Positions 49,623 to 60,323 are shown, counted from the stretch's first letter. The stretch is 64,000 nucleotides of DNA from Coralloluteibacterium thermophilum (GCF_042654365.1 NZ_JBHSGG010000014.1:62001-126000), one strand, 5' to 3'. Numbers and translations: made by a program. Notes: generated by a model not told the origin, from the sequence alone.

Positions 49623-49776
49623 GAATCCCTCGTTCGACGCGCATTCTGGACCAGCGCGCATGGATGTGGCGAGCGTGGCGCCGCGGCGTGCGTCCCTGCA
49701 CGTGGCCGTGGCGGCATCGGCTTACACTGCACGGCTTTCCTCCGCGGCAGCCGCCTGCTCCGAATCAAGAGCCTCG

Positions 49777-50205
49777 ATGACCCACGTCCACCGTCACGCC
49801 CTGGTCCGTCACTCCGCCGAGCGCATGTACGCGCTCGTCAACGACGTCGCCGCCTATCCCGCGCGCTTCGCCTGGTGCGAGAGCGCGGACATCCTGGAGC
49901 AGTCGCCGGAGCACATGGTGGCGCGCCTCGGCGTACGCCTCGGGGCGCTGCGTACGGCGTTCACGACCCGCAACACCCTCAGCGAGCCGTTGCGCATCCG
50001 GCTGGAGCTGGTGGACGGCCCCTTCCGCAGCCTCACCGGGCTGTGGGAATTCCACGCTCTCGACGAGGACGCCTGCAAGGTGAGCCTGACCATGGATTTC
50101 GAGGCCTCGAACCGGCTGATCGGCTCCGCGCTCTCGCTCGGCTTCAAGACGCTCGCCGATCGCATGGTCGACGACTTCCGCCGCGCCGCGGACGCCGAGG
50201 CCTGA
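49777..50205 (+). CDS. ratA: RatA/Coq10-type START-domain protein
   Basis: A 142-aa START/polyketide-cyclase-like protein. HALVRHSAERMYALVNDVAA, RFAWCESADILEQSPEHMVA and GPFRSLTGLWEFHALDED match the RatA/UPF0083 group, related to mitochondrial Coq10. E. coli RatA has been reported to inhibit 70S formation, while Coq10 homologues bind ubiquinone; which applies here is unknown. It is divergent from smpB and followed by rnfH after 4 bp, the conserved smpB/ratA-rnfH-bamE order. Confidence 0.9.
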   Translation: MTHVHRHALVRHSAERMYALVNDVAAYPARFAWCESADILEQSPEHMVARLGVRLGALRTAFTTRNTLSEPLRIRLELVDGPFRSLTGLWEFHALDEDACKVSLTMDFEASNRLIGSALSLGFKTLADRMVDDFRRAADAEA

Positions 50206-50209
50206 GAGC

Positions 50210-50506
50210 ATGACGCAGGCGCTCAGGGTCGAAGTGGTGTTCGGGCACGCGACGCAGGTCTGGCGGCAGCAGGTCGCGCTGTCGCCCGGCGCGACCGTGG
50301 CCGATGCGTTGGCGGCTGCCGACCGCGTGCGCGAGGCGGTCGCGCGCTGCGATGCGGACCTGCTCCATGATCCGTCGGCACTGGCTGTCCATGGCCAGCC
50401 GGTCGTGGGAACACGTACGGTCGCCGACGGCGAGCGGGTCGAGATCGTCGGACGGCTCCGGATCGACCCCAAGGAGGCGCGCCGGCGGCGCGCCTCGGGA
50501 GGCTGA
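50210..50506 (+). CDS. rnfH: RnfH family protein
   Basis: A 98-aa ubiquitin-like beta-grasp protein of the UPF0125/RnfH family: LRVEVVFGHATQVWRQQVAL, VADALAAADRV, ALAVHGQPVVGTRTVADGER, EIVGRLRIDPKEARRRR. Function is unclear. It is translationally close to ratA. Its stop codon abuts the bamE stop on the other strand (TGATCA). Confidence 0.9.
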   Translation: MTQALRVEVVFGHATQVWRQQVALSPGATVADALAAADRVREAVARCDADLLHDPSALAVHGQPVVGTRTVADGERVEIVGRLRIDPKEARRRRASGG

Positions 50507-50902
50507 TCAGCGGCGGCCGCGGCGGTTGTTCTCGCGCGGCAGGTTGCCGCCGAAGATGCGGATGGCGACCTGGGCGAGCTCCTGGTCCTGCTTCGGGAAG
50601 TACTCGCCCTCCCACGCGGCCAGGCTGTCGCCCTCGAAGAACACCGTGAGGTTCTTGACCTCGGTCTCGTCGCGGCGGCCCACCCGCTGCGTGGCGACGT
50701 AGTCCCAGCGCGACTGGTGGAAGGGGTCGGCGACCATCGGCGAGCCCAGCAGCACCGCGACCTGGCGCCGGGTCATGCCCTCGCGCAGTTGCTCCACGTT
50801 CTCGGCATTGAGCAGGTTGCCCTGGTAGATCGGCTGCTTGTAGAGGATTCCGCAGCCGGCGAGCAGGCCGGCGGTGAGCAACGTGATCAGGATCTTCTTC
50901 AT
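50507..50902 (-). CDS. bamE: Outer-membrane assembly lipoprotein BamE (OmlA)
   Basis: A 131-aa lipoprotein of the BAM complex, which inserts beta-barrel proteins in the outer membrane. The signal MKKILITLLTAGLLAGC has a lipobox with Cys17. YKQPIYQGNLLNAENVEQLR, LREGMTRRQVAVLLGSPMV and NLTVFFEGDSLAAWEG are typical. It is divergent from fur with 110 bp between starts, the omlA-fur arrangement known from Xanthomonas. Confidence 0.95.
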   Translation of the reverse strand: MKKILITLLTAGLLAGCGILYKQPIYQGNLLNAENVEQLREGMTRRQVAVLLGSPMVADPFHQSRWDYVATQRVGRRDETEVKNLTVFFEGDSLAAWEGEYFPKQDQELAQVAIRIFGGNLPRENNRRGRR

Positions 50903-51012
50903 CGGGCGCGGAGTGCCTTGCGGGGAGCCGGGTGACGAGTGCGCGATGATACACTAGCGCCCCGGCTGCGCCCTTGGCGGCGGGGCAATGTTCACGTGCC
51001 GTTGGAGGGCCC

Positions 51013-51429
51013 ATGGAATCGCAGGAACTACGCAAGGTCGGCCTCAAGGTGACGCATCCGAGGCTCCGGATCCTCGCGCTCCTGGAGGCCGCGAGCCCGC
51101 GCCACATGACCGCCGAGGACGTCTACCGCAACCTGCTGGAAGCGGGCGAGGACATCGGCCTGGCCACGGTCTACCGCGTGCTCACCCAGTTCGAGGCCGC
51201 CGGCCTCGTCCTCAAGCACAACTTCGAGGGCGGCCAGGCCGTGTTCGAGCTCGACCGCGGCGGCCACCACGACCACATGGTCGATCTGGACACCGGCAAG
51301 GTCATCGAGTTCACCAGCGAGGAGATCGAGCGTCTCCAGCACGAGATCGCCGAGAAGCACGGCTACATCCTCGAGGAGCACTCGCTGGTGCTCTACGTGC
51401 GCCAGAAGGCGCAGAAGAAGGCAAGCTAG
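51013..51429 (+). CDS. fur: Ferric uptake regulator Fur
   Basis: A 138-aa iron-responsive repressor. The DNA-binding domain has LRKVGLKVTHPRLRILALLE and the recognition helix GLATVYRVLTQFEAAGLV. The metal-binding region HHDHMVDLDTGKVIEFTSEE lacks the Cys-x2-Cys found in E. coli Fur, and the C-terminus lacks the second Cys pair; Pseudomonas Fur is similar. TACACT at 50950-50955 may be a -10. The start is supported by TTGGAGGG before the ATG. Confidence 0.95.
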   Translation: MESQELRKVGLKVTHPRLRILALLEAASPRHMTAEDVYRNLLEAGEDIGLATVYRVLTQFEAAGLVLKHNFEGGQAVFELDRGGHHDHMVDLDTGKVIEFTSEEIERLQHEIAEKHGYILEEHSLVLYVRQKAQKKAS

Positions 51430-51469
51430 CCACGCGCCGGCAGGCGCACCGGACAGGGAGGTCGGATAC

Positions 51470-52270
51470 ATGGTTCTGCGACGCGCTTTCGGGATCGTCC
51501 TCGCGGCAGTGCTTCCGTTCGCCGCGGCCACGACGGCAGCGGCACGCGAGGCGCCTGCGCCGGGGTGCATGGACGCCCGCCGCATGGTCTCGGCCCATCA
51601 GCTCGACAGCGCGCTCTTCGCGGTCGCCCTGGACGATGGCCAGCGCTTCCGCATCGATCTCGTCGAGGACTGCCCGCTCGAGGCGGGAGCAGGGCTCGAC
51701 GGCCTGCAGATCCTCGCGCCCGACGCCTGGCTCTGCCCGGGCAGCGTCGGGCTGGTGCAGCGGGGCGAGGTGCGGTGCCCGGTGCGCGCGCTGGCCGAGC
51801 TGGATGCGCGCGACTATGCGGCCCTCGGCCGCCTCTCTGCGCAGCGGGACGTGGCTCTGCTCGACCCTGTGGAAGTGCGGGGCGCGCGTCGCCATGGCTT
51901 CAGGGGATCCCCGGACTTCTGTTTCGCGCCGCGTTTCATGCGCGGCTGGTCGGAGGACAGGAAGGGGCTGCTCGTCGAGGTGTCGCCGATGCGTTCCGGC
52001 GGGAACCGCTTCTACCGTGTGGAACTGGCAGGTTCCTGTCCCGCCCTGGCCAGCGCACGCCGGATCGAGCTGCACTCGGGGCCGATGAACGGGCTGGTCT
52101 GCGGCAATGCCGGCGACCACGTCAGGATCCTGCCTACGCCGGAAGGGCTCGGCGCCGGCCTGTTCGACCACGACGCGGGCCTGACGTCCAGCATCATGGA
52201 TCAGGTGGCTTCGCTGGGCACCTGCCCGGTCGTCGCGGTCTATCCCCGGGAGGAGGATCGGGCGCGCTGA
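51470..52270 (+). CDS. Secreted protein with two related Cys-containing domains
   Basis: A 266-aa exported protein with a signal peptide of about 25 residues (AFGIVLAAVLPFAAATTAAA). Two halves share a pattern. Half one has GCMDARRM, ALDDGQRFRIDLVEDCPLEA, ILAPDAWLCPGSVGLV and a CPV. Half two has FCFAPRFM, GNRFYRVELAGSCPALASAR, GPMNGLVCGNAGDHV and CPVVAVYP. Each thus has four cysteines, likely two disulfides. The pattern resembles small secreted proteins common in xanthomonads (DUF6491-like, from memory). Function unknown. It follows fur by 40 bp on the same strand and converges on recN. Confidence 0.6.
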   Translation: MVLRRAFGIVLAAVLPFAAATTAAAREAPAPGCMDARRMVSAHQLDSALFAVALDDGQRFRIDLVEDCPLEAGAGLDGLQILAPDAWLCPGSVGLVQRGEVRCPVRALAELDARDYAALGRLSAQRDVALLDPVEVRGARRHGFRGSPDFCFAPRFMRGWSEDRKGLLVEVSPMRSGGNRFYRVELAGSCPALASARRIELHSGPMNGLVCGNAGDHVRILPTPEGLGAGLFDHDAGLTSSIMDQVASLGTCPVVAVYPREEDRAR

Positions 52271-52276
52271 GCCGGC

Positions 52277-53950
52277 CTAGCCGGCCTGCGCGCGCTCCAG
52301 CATCTGCCGCGCATGGGCGCGGGTGGTCTCGGTGATCTCGACCCCGCCGAGCATGCGGGCGATCTCCTCGACGCGGTCCTCGGCATCCAGCCTGCGCACG
52401 CCGCTGTGCGTGCTGCCCTCGGCGACGTCCTTGCTGACCCGGTAATGCCCGTGGCCCTGGGCGGCCACCTGCGGCAGGTGGGTGACGCACAGGGCCTGGC
52501 GGCGCGCGCCGAGGGCGCGCAGCTTCTGTCCGACGACCTCGGCCACGGCGCCGCCGATGCCGGTATCCACTTCGTCGAACACCATGGTCGGCACCGCCTC
52601 GGCATCCAGCGTGGCGACTTCCAGCGCAAGGCTGATGCGGGCCAGTTCGCCGCCCGAGGCGACCTTGCGCAGCGGGCGGGGCGGCTGGCCGGGGTTGGCC
52701 GAGACCATGAACTCCGCCCGCTCCGCGCCCTGGGCGTCCGGGCGGGCGTCGGCGTTGGGTTCGAGCGCGACCTCGAAACGCCCGCCGCCCATGCCGAGTT
52801 CCTGCATCAGTTCCGCGACCTGCGCGCCCAGGCGGGTCGCCGCCTCGGCACGCGCGGCGCTCAGCGTCGAGGCGCATGCCTGCCAGGCCTGCTGCGCCTC
52901 GGCCATGCGCAGCGCCAGCGTCTCGCCGTCGATCCCGGCGGCGCGCAGGCTCTCGAGTTCCTCGGCCAGCGCGTCGCGCCGCGCCGCGAGCCCCTCGAGC
53001 GGGACGCGGTGCTTGCGGCCGAGCTCGTGCAGGCGCGCGAGCTGGGCCTCCAGGCTCTGCAGGCGCTCCGGATCAAGGTCGAAGCCGTCGCGCAGCCGTT
53101 CGACCAGCGCCGCGGCCTCGTCGATCTGGATCTGTGCGCTGTCGAGCAGCGCCGCGGCCTCGCCCAGCGCGGGCTCGTCCGCCGCCAGTTGCTGCAGCTC
53201 CGAATGCGCCTGGCGCAGCAGGGGGGAGATGCCGAAGCCGTCGTCTCCCGAGAGTCGTGCCAGCACGCGCTCGCAGCCTTGCAGCAGGCCTGCCGCGTTG
53301 GCCTGGCGGCGGTGCAGGGCGATGAGCTCCTCGATGGCCTCCGGCGCGAGGTTCTCGCGCTCGAGTTCGTCGAACTGGTGCTGAAGCCAGTCGATGCGCT
53401 CGCCGGGATCGCCGTCGCGCGCCAGCTCGGCCTGCCGCCGCGCGAGCGCCGCCCAGGCCTCCGCCGCCGCACGGACCTCGGCGACGAGGTGGCCGTGCCC
53501 GCCGAAGCCGTCGAGCAGGGCCAGCTGGTGGGCGCGCGAGAGCAGGGCCTGGTGCTCGTGCTGGCCGTGGATCTCGACCAGCAGGGCGCCGAGTTCGGCC
53601 AGCTGGCCGACGGTCGCCGGGCGGCCGTTGATCCAGGCGCGCGAGCCGCCGTCGGCGCGGATCACCCGGCGCAACTGGCACAGCCCGTCCTCGTCCAGCT
53701 CCGCCTCGCGCAGCCAGGCCGCGGCGGCGGGGGTGTCGTCGAGTTCGAACTCTGCGGCCAGTTCCGCGCGCTCGGCGCCGTGGCGCACCATGCCGCTGTC
53801 GCCGCGGCCGCCCGAGAGCAGCATCAGCGCGTCGACCAGCAGCGACTTGCCGGCGCCGGTCTCGCCCGAGACCACCGTCAGGCCGGGGCCGAAGGTCACC
53901 GTGGCCGCGCTGACGACGGCGAAATCCTTGATCTGGAGTCGGGTGAGCAT
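52277..53950 (-). CDS. recN: DNA repair protein RecN
   Basis: A 557-aa SMC-like ATPase acting in double-strand-break repair. Walker A is VVSGETGAGKSLLVDALMLL near the N-terminus, long coiled coils occupy about residues 150-370, and the C-terminal head has KVASGGELARISLALEVATL (signature) with Walker B TMVFDEVDTGIGG. CVTHLPQVAAQGHGHYRVSK is conserved. MLTRLQIKDFAVV is the standard start. It is divergent from hrcA. SOS control is usual for recN, but I did not see a clear LexA site. Confidence 0.96.
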   Translation of the reverse strand: MLTRLQIKDFAVVSAATVTFGPGLTVVSGETGAGKSLLVDALMLLSGGRGDSGMVRHGAERAELAAEFELDDTPAAAAWLREAELDEDGLCQLRRVIRADGGSRAWINGRPATVGQLAELGALLVEIHGQHEHQALLSRAHQLALLDGFGGHGHLVAEVRAAAEAWAALARRQAELARDGDPGERIDWLQHQFDELERENLAPEAIEELIALHRRQANAAGLLQGCERVLARLSGDDGFGISPLLRQAHSELQQLAADEPALGEAAALLDSAQIQIDEAAALVERLRDGFDLDPERLQSLEAQLARLHELGRKHRVPLEGLAARRDALAEELESLRAAGIDGETLALRMAEAQQAWQACASTLSAARAEAATRLGAQVAELMQELGMGGGRFEVALEPNADARPDAQGAERAEFMVSANPGQPPRPLRKVASGGELARISLALEVATLDAEAVPTMVFDEVDTGIGGAVAEVVGQKLRALGARRQALCVTHLPQVAAQGHGHYRVSKDVAEGSTHSGVRRLDAEDRVEEIARMLGGVEITETTRAHARQMLERAQAG

Positions 53951-54097
53951 GGAGGCAGGGAATGGAAAAACCGGCAAAGCGTAACGGCCGGCCCCGAACC
54001 CTGAAAGCGTCCCGTCTCGTGGACTGCGACGGCTTGCGCCGCCGCGGCGGGGCCCTTATGTATGCGCGACGTCCCAGGTAGCCGTGCCCGCCGCGCG

Positions 54098-55150
54098 ATG
54101 ACCCGCTCCAGCCGCCAGCTCGATTCCCGCGCACGCCACCTGCTGCGGACCCTGATCGCCCAGTACGTGCGCGACGGCCAGCCCGTGGGCTCGCGCACGC
54201 TCGCCGAGTCCTCGGGCCTGGACGTGAGTCCCGCGACCATCCGCAACATCATGAGCGACCTGGACGAGATGGGGCTGGTGCAGGCGCCGCACACCTCGGC
54301 GGGGCGCGTTCCCACCGTGCAGGGCTACCGCGTCTTCGTCGACAGCCTGCTGCAGGTGAAGCCGCTGGGCGAGGGCGAGATCGCGCGGATGCGCGCAAAT
54401 CTGCCGGCCGGCGCGGGCACCCAGGCCCTGCTCGGCAACGTCTCGGACATGCTCTCGGCCATGAGCCGCTTCGTGGGCGTGGTCACGGTGCCGCGGCGCG
54501 CGCAGTTCGCGTTCCGCCACATCGACTTCGTGCCGGTGGACGGCAACCGCGTCCTCGCCATCCTGGTGTTCACCGACAACGAGGTGCAGAACCGGCTGTT
54601 CGAGACGCGCAGGCCCTACGGCCGCGACGAGCTCGAGCAGGCGGCCAACTACCTCAACGCGCACTTCGCCGGGCGCACGCTGGCGGAGATCCGCGCCCAG
54701 CTGCTGCGCGAGCTGCGGGAGACCCGTTCGGCGATGGAGCGGACGCTCTCGGCCGCGGTCGAGCTCTCCGAGCACGCCCTGAGCGGGGACGACGAGGACA
54801 TGCTCGTGGCGGGACAGACCCGGCTGATGGGCCTGCAGGACCTGTCCGACCTCGACCGGCTGCGCGAGCTGTTCGAGGCCTTCTCCAGCAAGCGCGAGAT
54901 CCTCCAGCTGCTGGAGCGCACCCAGAAGGCGCAGGGCGTGCGCGTCTTCATCGGCGAGGAGGCCGGCCTGCCGTCCCTCGGCGGCTGCACGGTGGTGACC
55001 GCACCCTACGCGGCCGAGGGCCAGGTGCTCGGCGTGCTGGGCGTGATCGGGCCCACGCGCATGGCCTACGAGCGGGTCATCCCCATCGTGCAGGCGACGG
55101 CGGACGTCCTCGGCGCCGCGATCCAGCCCGGGCGCGCCGCCGGGGCTTGA
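54098..55150 (+). CDS. hrcA: Heat-inducible transcription repressor HrcA
   Basis: A 350-aa repressor of class I heat-shock genes. The winged-helix domain has RHLLRTLIAQYVRDGQPVGS and SGLDVSPATIRNIMSDLDEM, then HTSAGRVPTVQGYRVFVDSL. The C-terminal GAF-like part ends LGVLGVIGPTRMAYERVIPI. ATG at 54098 gives the usual distance to the helix-turn-helix; an ATG at 54062 would add 12 residues. I see no CIRCE element (TTAGCACTC-N9-GAGTGCTAA) in the hrcA-grpE-dnaK intergenic regions. Confidence 0.93.
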   Translation: MTRSSRQLDSRARHLLRTLIAQYVRDGQPVGSRTLAESSGLDVSPATIRNIMSDLDEMGLVQAPHTSAGRVPTVQGYRVFVDSLLQVKPLGEGEIARMRANLPAGAGTQALLGNVSDMLSAMSRFVGVVTVPRRAQFAFRHIDFVPVDGNRVLAILVFTDNEVQNRLFETRRPYGRDELEQAANYLNAHFAGRTLAEIRAQLLRELRETRSAMERTLSAAVELSEHALSGDDEDMLVAGQTRLMGLQDLSDLDRLRELFEAFSSKREILQLLERTQKAQGVRVFIGEEAGLPSLGGCTVVTAPYAAEGQVLGVLGVIGPTRMAYERVIPIVQATADVLGAAIQPGRAAGA

Positions 55151-55173
55151 AACGCACCGTTGCGTCCGCATGT
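55146..55173 (+). promoter_or_regulatory. Sigma-32-type promoter for grpE
   Basis: CTTGAAA (55146-55152) and CCGCATGT (55166-55173) give a heat-shock promoter with 14 nt between CTTGAA and the -10. The -10 differs from CCCCATnT at one position. It overlaps the end of hrcA and lies about 64 bp before the grpE ATG. Confidence 0.65.
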
Positions 55174-55236
55174 GGCGCTCCGGGGCGCGGCGACATGCCG
55201 TGCCGCGACACAGACACGGCCTACAGGACGCACCGA

Positions 55237-55788
55237 ATGCAGCATCCCGAGAACGAGCAGGGCGCACGCACGCCCTACGACGATATCCCCAAGGACCAGG
55301 AGAACGCCGCCGAGCAGGCCGGTCTGGCGGAGGATGCCGCCGCGGGCCTGGCCGCCGCGCGCGAGGAGATCGCGCGGCTGCGCGAGGACGGCCTGCGCGA
55401 GCGCGCCGAGCTGGAGAACCAGCGCCGCCGCATGAGCCGCGATCTGGAGCAGGCGCGCCGGTTCGCCAACGAGCGCCTGCTCGCCGAGCTGCTGCCGGTC
55501 TTCGACAGCCTCGAGGCGGGACTCGCAGCGGTGCCGGAGGCGGGCCCCGTGCGCGACGGCCTGGAGCTGACCCTGCGCCAGTTGCAGAAGGTCACCGGCG
55601 AGCACGGCCTGAGCGTGGTCGATCCCGCCGGCCAGCCGTTCGATCCGGAGCACCACCAGGCGATCGGCGTGGTGGACCCCGCCGGGCATGCGCCCAACAC
55701 GGTGGTGCAGGTCGCGCAGAAGGGCTACGTGCTCAACACGCGCCTGCTGCGCCCGGCGCTGGTGCTGGTGGCGCGCGACGGCGACTGA
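55237..55788 (+). CDS. grpE: Nucleotide exchange factor GrpE
   Basis: A 183-aa cochaperone that releases ADP from DnaK. The N-terminal coiled coil spans about residues 35-80 (EEIARLREDGLRERAELENQ). LENQRRRMSRDLEQARRFAN, LLPVFDSLEAGL and the beta domain with FDPEHHQAIGVVDPAGHAPN and VLNTRLLRPALVLVA are typical. ACAGGACGCACCGA before the ATG supplies a ribosome-binding site. It lies between hrcA and dnaK. Confidence 0.95.
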   Translation: MQHPENEQGARTPYDDIPKDQENAAEQAGLAEDAAAGLAAAREEIARLREDGLRERAELENQRRRMSRDLEQARRFANERLLAELLPVFDSLEAGLAAVPEAGPVRDGLELTLRQLQKVTGEHGLSVVDPAGQPFDPEHHQAIGVVDPAGHAPNTVVQVAQKGYVLNTRLLRPALVLVARDGD

Positions 55789-55827
55789 ACCGGCGCGCGG
55801 CAGCGCCCGCGGCAGGGCGCTCCGGCG

Positions 55828-55855
55828 CTTGAACCCGTGAAGGCGGCCCCCAGAT
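55828..55855 (+). promoter_or_regulatory. Sigma-32-type promoter for dnaK
   Basis: CTTGAA (55828-55833) and CCCCAGAT (55848-55855) are separated by 14 nt, the same spacing as at grpE. The -10 matches CCCCATnT except at the sixth base region. It lies about 100 bp before the dnaK ATG. Confidence 0.7.
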
Positions 55856-55956
55856 CCGGGGGCAGAACAGGCGGCCGCGGTCGCCCAGCTTTTCAAAGAC
55901 ATCCGGTATTCGGCGACGGCCTGCGTGCCGTCCATGCACTTCGAGGGAGCACTCAC

Positions 55957-57888
<1,932 letters not shown>

Positions 57889-58038
57889 GCGCAGGACACG
57901 GGGAAGCGGCCGTGGGACCGGTAGCGGAGGCTTCCGGTCTCCGGTCCATGTTCTGCAGCCAACAGTAGGTATCGAAGCCATGCACATCCTGCCGCCGGAG
58001 GCTTCTGGCTCCGGGTCCCGGACCCCGAGTCCCGCACC

Positions 58039-59160
58039 ATGACCAAGCGCGACTACTACGAGGTGCTGGGCGTCAGCCGCACCGCCTCCGACGACGAGCT
58101 CAAGAAGGCCTACCGCCGCCTGGCGATGAAGCACCACCCGGACCGCAATCCGGGCAACGCCGAGGCGGAAGCGGCCTTCAAGGAGGCGAAGGAGGCCTAC
58201 GAGGTGCTCTCCGACGCCGGCCGGCGGCGCGCCTACGACCAGCACGGCCACGCGGCCTTCGAGCACGGCATGGGCGGCGGCGGTGCCGCCTACGGCGACG
58301 TGGGCGACATCTTCGGCGACATCTTCGGCAGCATCTTCGGCGGCGGTCGCGGCAGCCGCGGTCCGGCGCGCGGCGCCGACCTGCGCTACGTGCTCGACAT
58401 CGACCTGGAGGAAGCGGTCGCGGGCGTCGAGCGCGAGATCGTGGTGCCGAGCCTGGTCGGCTGCAGGAGCTGCGGCGGCTCCGGCTCGGAGGACGGCGCG
58501 GTCGAGACCTGCGGCACCTGCAGCGGCATGGGCCAGGTGCGCCTGCAGCGCGGGATCTTCTCGGTGCAGCAGCCGTGCCCGACCTGCGGCGGCCGCGGCA
58601 AGGTCATCAAGAATCCCTGCCGCCGCTGCCACGGCAACGGCCGGGTCGAGGAGGACAAGACCCTGCAGGTCAGGATCCCGCCGGGCGTGGACACCGGCGA
58701 CCGCATCCGCCTGCAGGGCGAGGGCGAGGCCGGGCCGCCCGGCGCCGCCAACGGCGACCTCTACGTGGAGATGCGGGTGCGCGAGCACCCGATCTTCCAG
58801 CGCGACGGCGACGACCTCTACTGCGAGGTGCCGATCCGCTTCTCGCAGGCGGCCCTGGGCGCGGTGATCGAGGTGCCGACGCTGACCGGTGCGGCGGAGA
58901 TCCGCCTGCCCGCCGAGACGCAGACCGGGAAGATGTTCCGCCTGCGCGGCAAGGGCGTGAAGTCCGTGCGCAGCGCCGCCCCCGGCGACCTGATGTGCCG
59001 CGTGGTGGTGGAGACGCCCGTCAACCTCACCGCAGAGCAGCGGCGCCTGCTCGAGGAGTTCGAGGCGACCTTCGAGGGCGAGCACGCGCGCCGGCACTCG
59101 CCGAAGTCGAGCACCTTCCTGGACGGCGTGAAGTCCTTCTGGGAACGCATGACCTCCTGA
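58039..59160 (+). CDS. dnaJ: Chaperone DnaJ (Hsp40)
   Basis: A 373-aa class A J-protein that stimulates DnaK ATPase. The J domain has the HPD triad in AMKHHPDRNPGNAEAE (about residue 33). A Gly-rich region (GMGGGGAAYGDVGDIFGDIF) follows. The four zinc motifs are CRSCGGSG, CGTCSGMG, CPTCGGRG and CRRCHGNG. The 150 bp after dnaK has repeated CCGGTCTCCGG/CCGGGTCCCGG words but no clear heat-shock promoter, so it may be read through from dnaK. Confidence 0.97.
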   Translation: MTKRDYYEVLGVSRTASDDELKKAYRRLAMKHHPDRNPGNAEAEAAFKEAKEAYEVLSDAGRRRAYDQHGHAAFEHGMGGGGAAYGDVGDIFGDIFGSIFGGGRGSRGPARGADLRYVLDIDLEEAVAGVEREIVVPSLVGCRSCGGSGSEDGAVETCGTCSGMGQVRLQRGIFSVQQPCPTCGGRGKVIKNPCRRCHGNGRVEEDKTLQVRIPPGVDTGDRIRLQGEGEAGPPGAANGDLYVEMRVREHPIFQRDGDDLYCEVPIRFSQAALGAVIEVPTLTGAAEIRLPAETQTGKMFRLRGKGVKSVRSAAPGDLMCRVVVETPVNLTAEQRRLLEEFEATFEGEHARRHSPKSSTFLDGVKSFWERMTS

Positions 59161-59225
59161 TGCGGCACCGGGCGCCACGCCCGGTTTCGCTTGTCGGTTC
59201 GCGGAGCGGCGGCTAGCCTTCCGCG

Positions 59226-59954
59226 ATGCGCGACGACAGCCCGATCCGACTTCTCATCCACGGCGCCAGCGGGCGCATGGGCCAATCCATCGTGCGCCTG
59301 CTGCACGGCGACGGCCGCTTCGCGCTGGTGGCGCTGGTGGCGCGCAGCCCGGTGCAGGCGCCGGACGGGGTCGAGGTGCTGGCGCCCGACCGGCTCGACG
59401 CCGCGCCCGAGTTCGATCTCGCGATCGACTTCAGCCTGCCCGAGGCGTTCGACGCCATCCTCCACGTCTGCCACGAACGCCGCTCGGCGCTGGTGAGCGG
59501 CACCACCGGCCTCGCGCCGGCGCAGTGCGCGGCGCTGGACGCCGCGGCGCTCGACATCCCCGCACTGTGGGCGGCGAACTTCAGCCTGGGCGTCGCCGTC
59601 ATGGCCGCACTGGCGCGTCGTGCCGCCGCGGCGGTGCCGGGCTGGGACTGCGACATCGTCGAGGCTCACCACGTACACAAGAAGGACGCGCCCTCCGGCA
59701 CCGCACTGGCGCTGGGCGCGGCGGTGGAGCAGGGGCGCGGGCGGGAGCCGGCCTACGCGAGCCTGCGCGCCGGCGACATCGTCGGCGAGCACACCGTGCA
59801 GTTCGCCACCGCGGGCGAGCGCATCGAGCTGGTCCACCGCGCCACCAACCGCGACATCTTCGCCCGCGGCGCGATCGAGGCGGCCGCCCGGCTCGCCCAG
59901 CAGCCGCCGGGCCAGTACCGCTTCGCGGACCTCATGTTCCCCGGGCTCGACTGA
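59226..59954 (+). CDS. dapB: 4-hydroxy-tetrahydrodipicolinate reductase
   Basis: A 242-aa NAD(P)H-dependent reductase of the lysine/diaminopimelate pathway. The nucleotide-binding IRLLIHGASGRMGQSIVRLL, SGTTGLAPAQ and the diagnostic EAHHVHKKDAPSGTALALG with catalytic His and Lys are present, as is GEHTVQFATAGERIELVHRA. It is slightly shorter than E. coli DapB (273 aa). It follows dnaJ, as in other xanthomonads. Confidence 0.95.
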   Translation: MRDDSPIRLLIHGASGRMGQSIVRLLHGDGRFALVALVARSPVQAPDGVEVLAPDRLDAAPEFDLAIDFSLPEAFDAILHVCHERRSALVSGTTGLAPAQCAALDAAALDIPALWAANFSLGVAVMAALARRAAAAVPGWDCDIVEAHHVHKKDAPSGTALALGAAVEQGRGREPAYASLRAGDIVGEHTVQFATAGERIELVHRATNRDIFARGAIEAAARLAQQPPGQYRFADLMFPGLD

Positions 59955-60323
59955 GCCCGGTCCGCGGCGTGCGTGGAGAGGAGTGAGAAGCGAGGACGCC
60001 TGTGCCGCGTTTGCGCGGCCTGCTCCTTCTCCGCCAGGCAGGATTCTGCCTTGGGGTGAACGCGAAGCGCCCAGGGAACCAGGGCGGTCGCCCAGCCTTT
60101 CCCGCTCCTGATTCTCGCTCCTTGCCTGAAGGTCGTGAACGGCGGCCGCGGGGCGATGTCATCCGGTCGTCATGCCGCTGGCGTGAAGCCCCCGCGCCCG
60201 CTAGAATTCCGGCTCGCCGTAACCCCCTACCTCGACCCGCCCGGATCGGTTCCTGACGCCGCATCCGCGGGTTTTCGCGCATCCAAAGGCAGCGCGGCGA
60301 GGCCCAGCCTGGCGAGACCCCAA
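59955..60323. other. dapB-carA intergenic region with a dispersed repeat and the carA leader
   Basis: No gene is supported in this 369-bp stretch. From about 59975 to 60125 it carries a copy of the dispersed element: GGAGTGAGAAGCGAGGA on the left faces CTCCTGATTCTCGCTCCTTG on the right, with a small palindrome (GGCAGGATTCTGCC) between. Downstream, TAGAAT at 60202-60207 is a possible carA -10, though no good -35 is visible. An open frame runs in from 60135 but lacks similarity to CarA before 60324. Confidence 0.6.

Noticed and set aside
54006..54097. CIRCE element before hrcA
   Set aside because: No TTAGCACTC-N9-GAGTGCTAA-like dyad could be found there or before grpE and dnaK.
60135..60323. 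N-terminal extension of carA
   Set aside because: The extra 63 codons have no CarA similarity and include the dispersed-element flank and probable promoter; GTG at 60324 gives the normal N-terminus.
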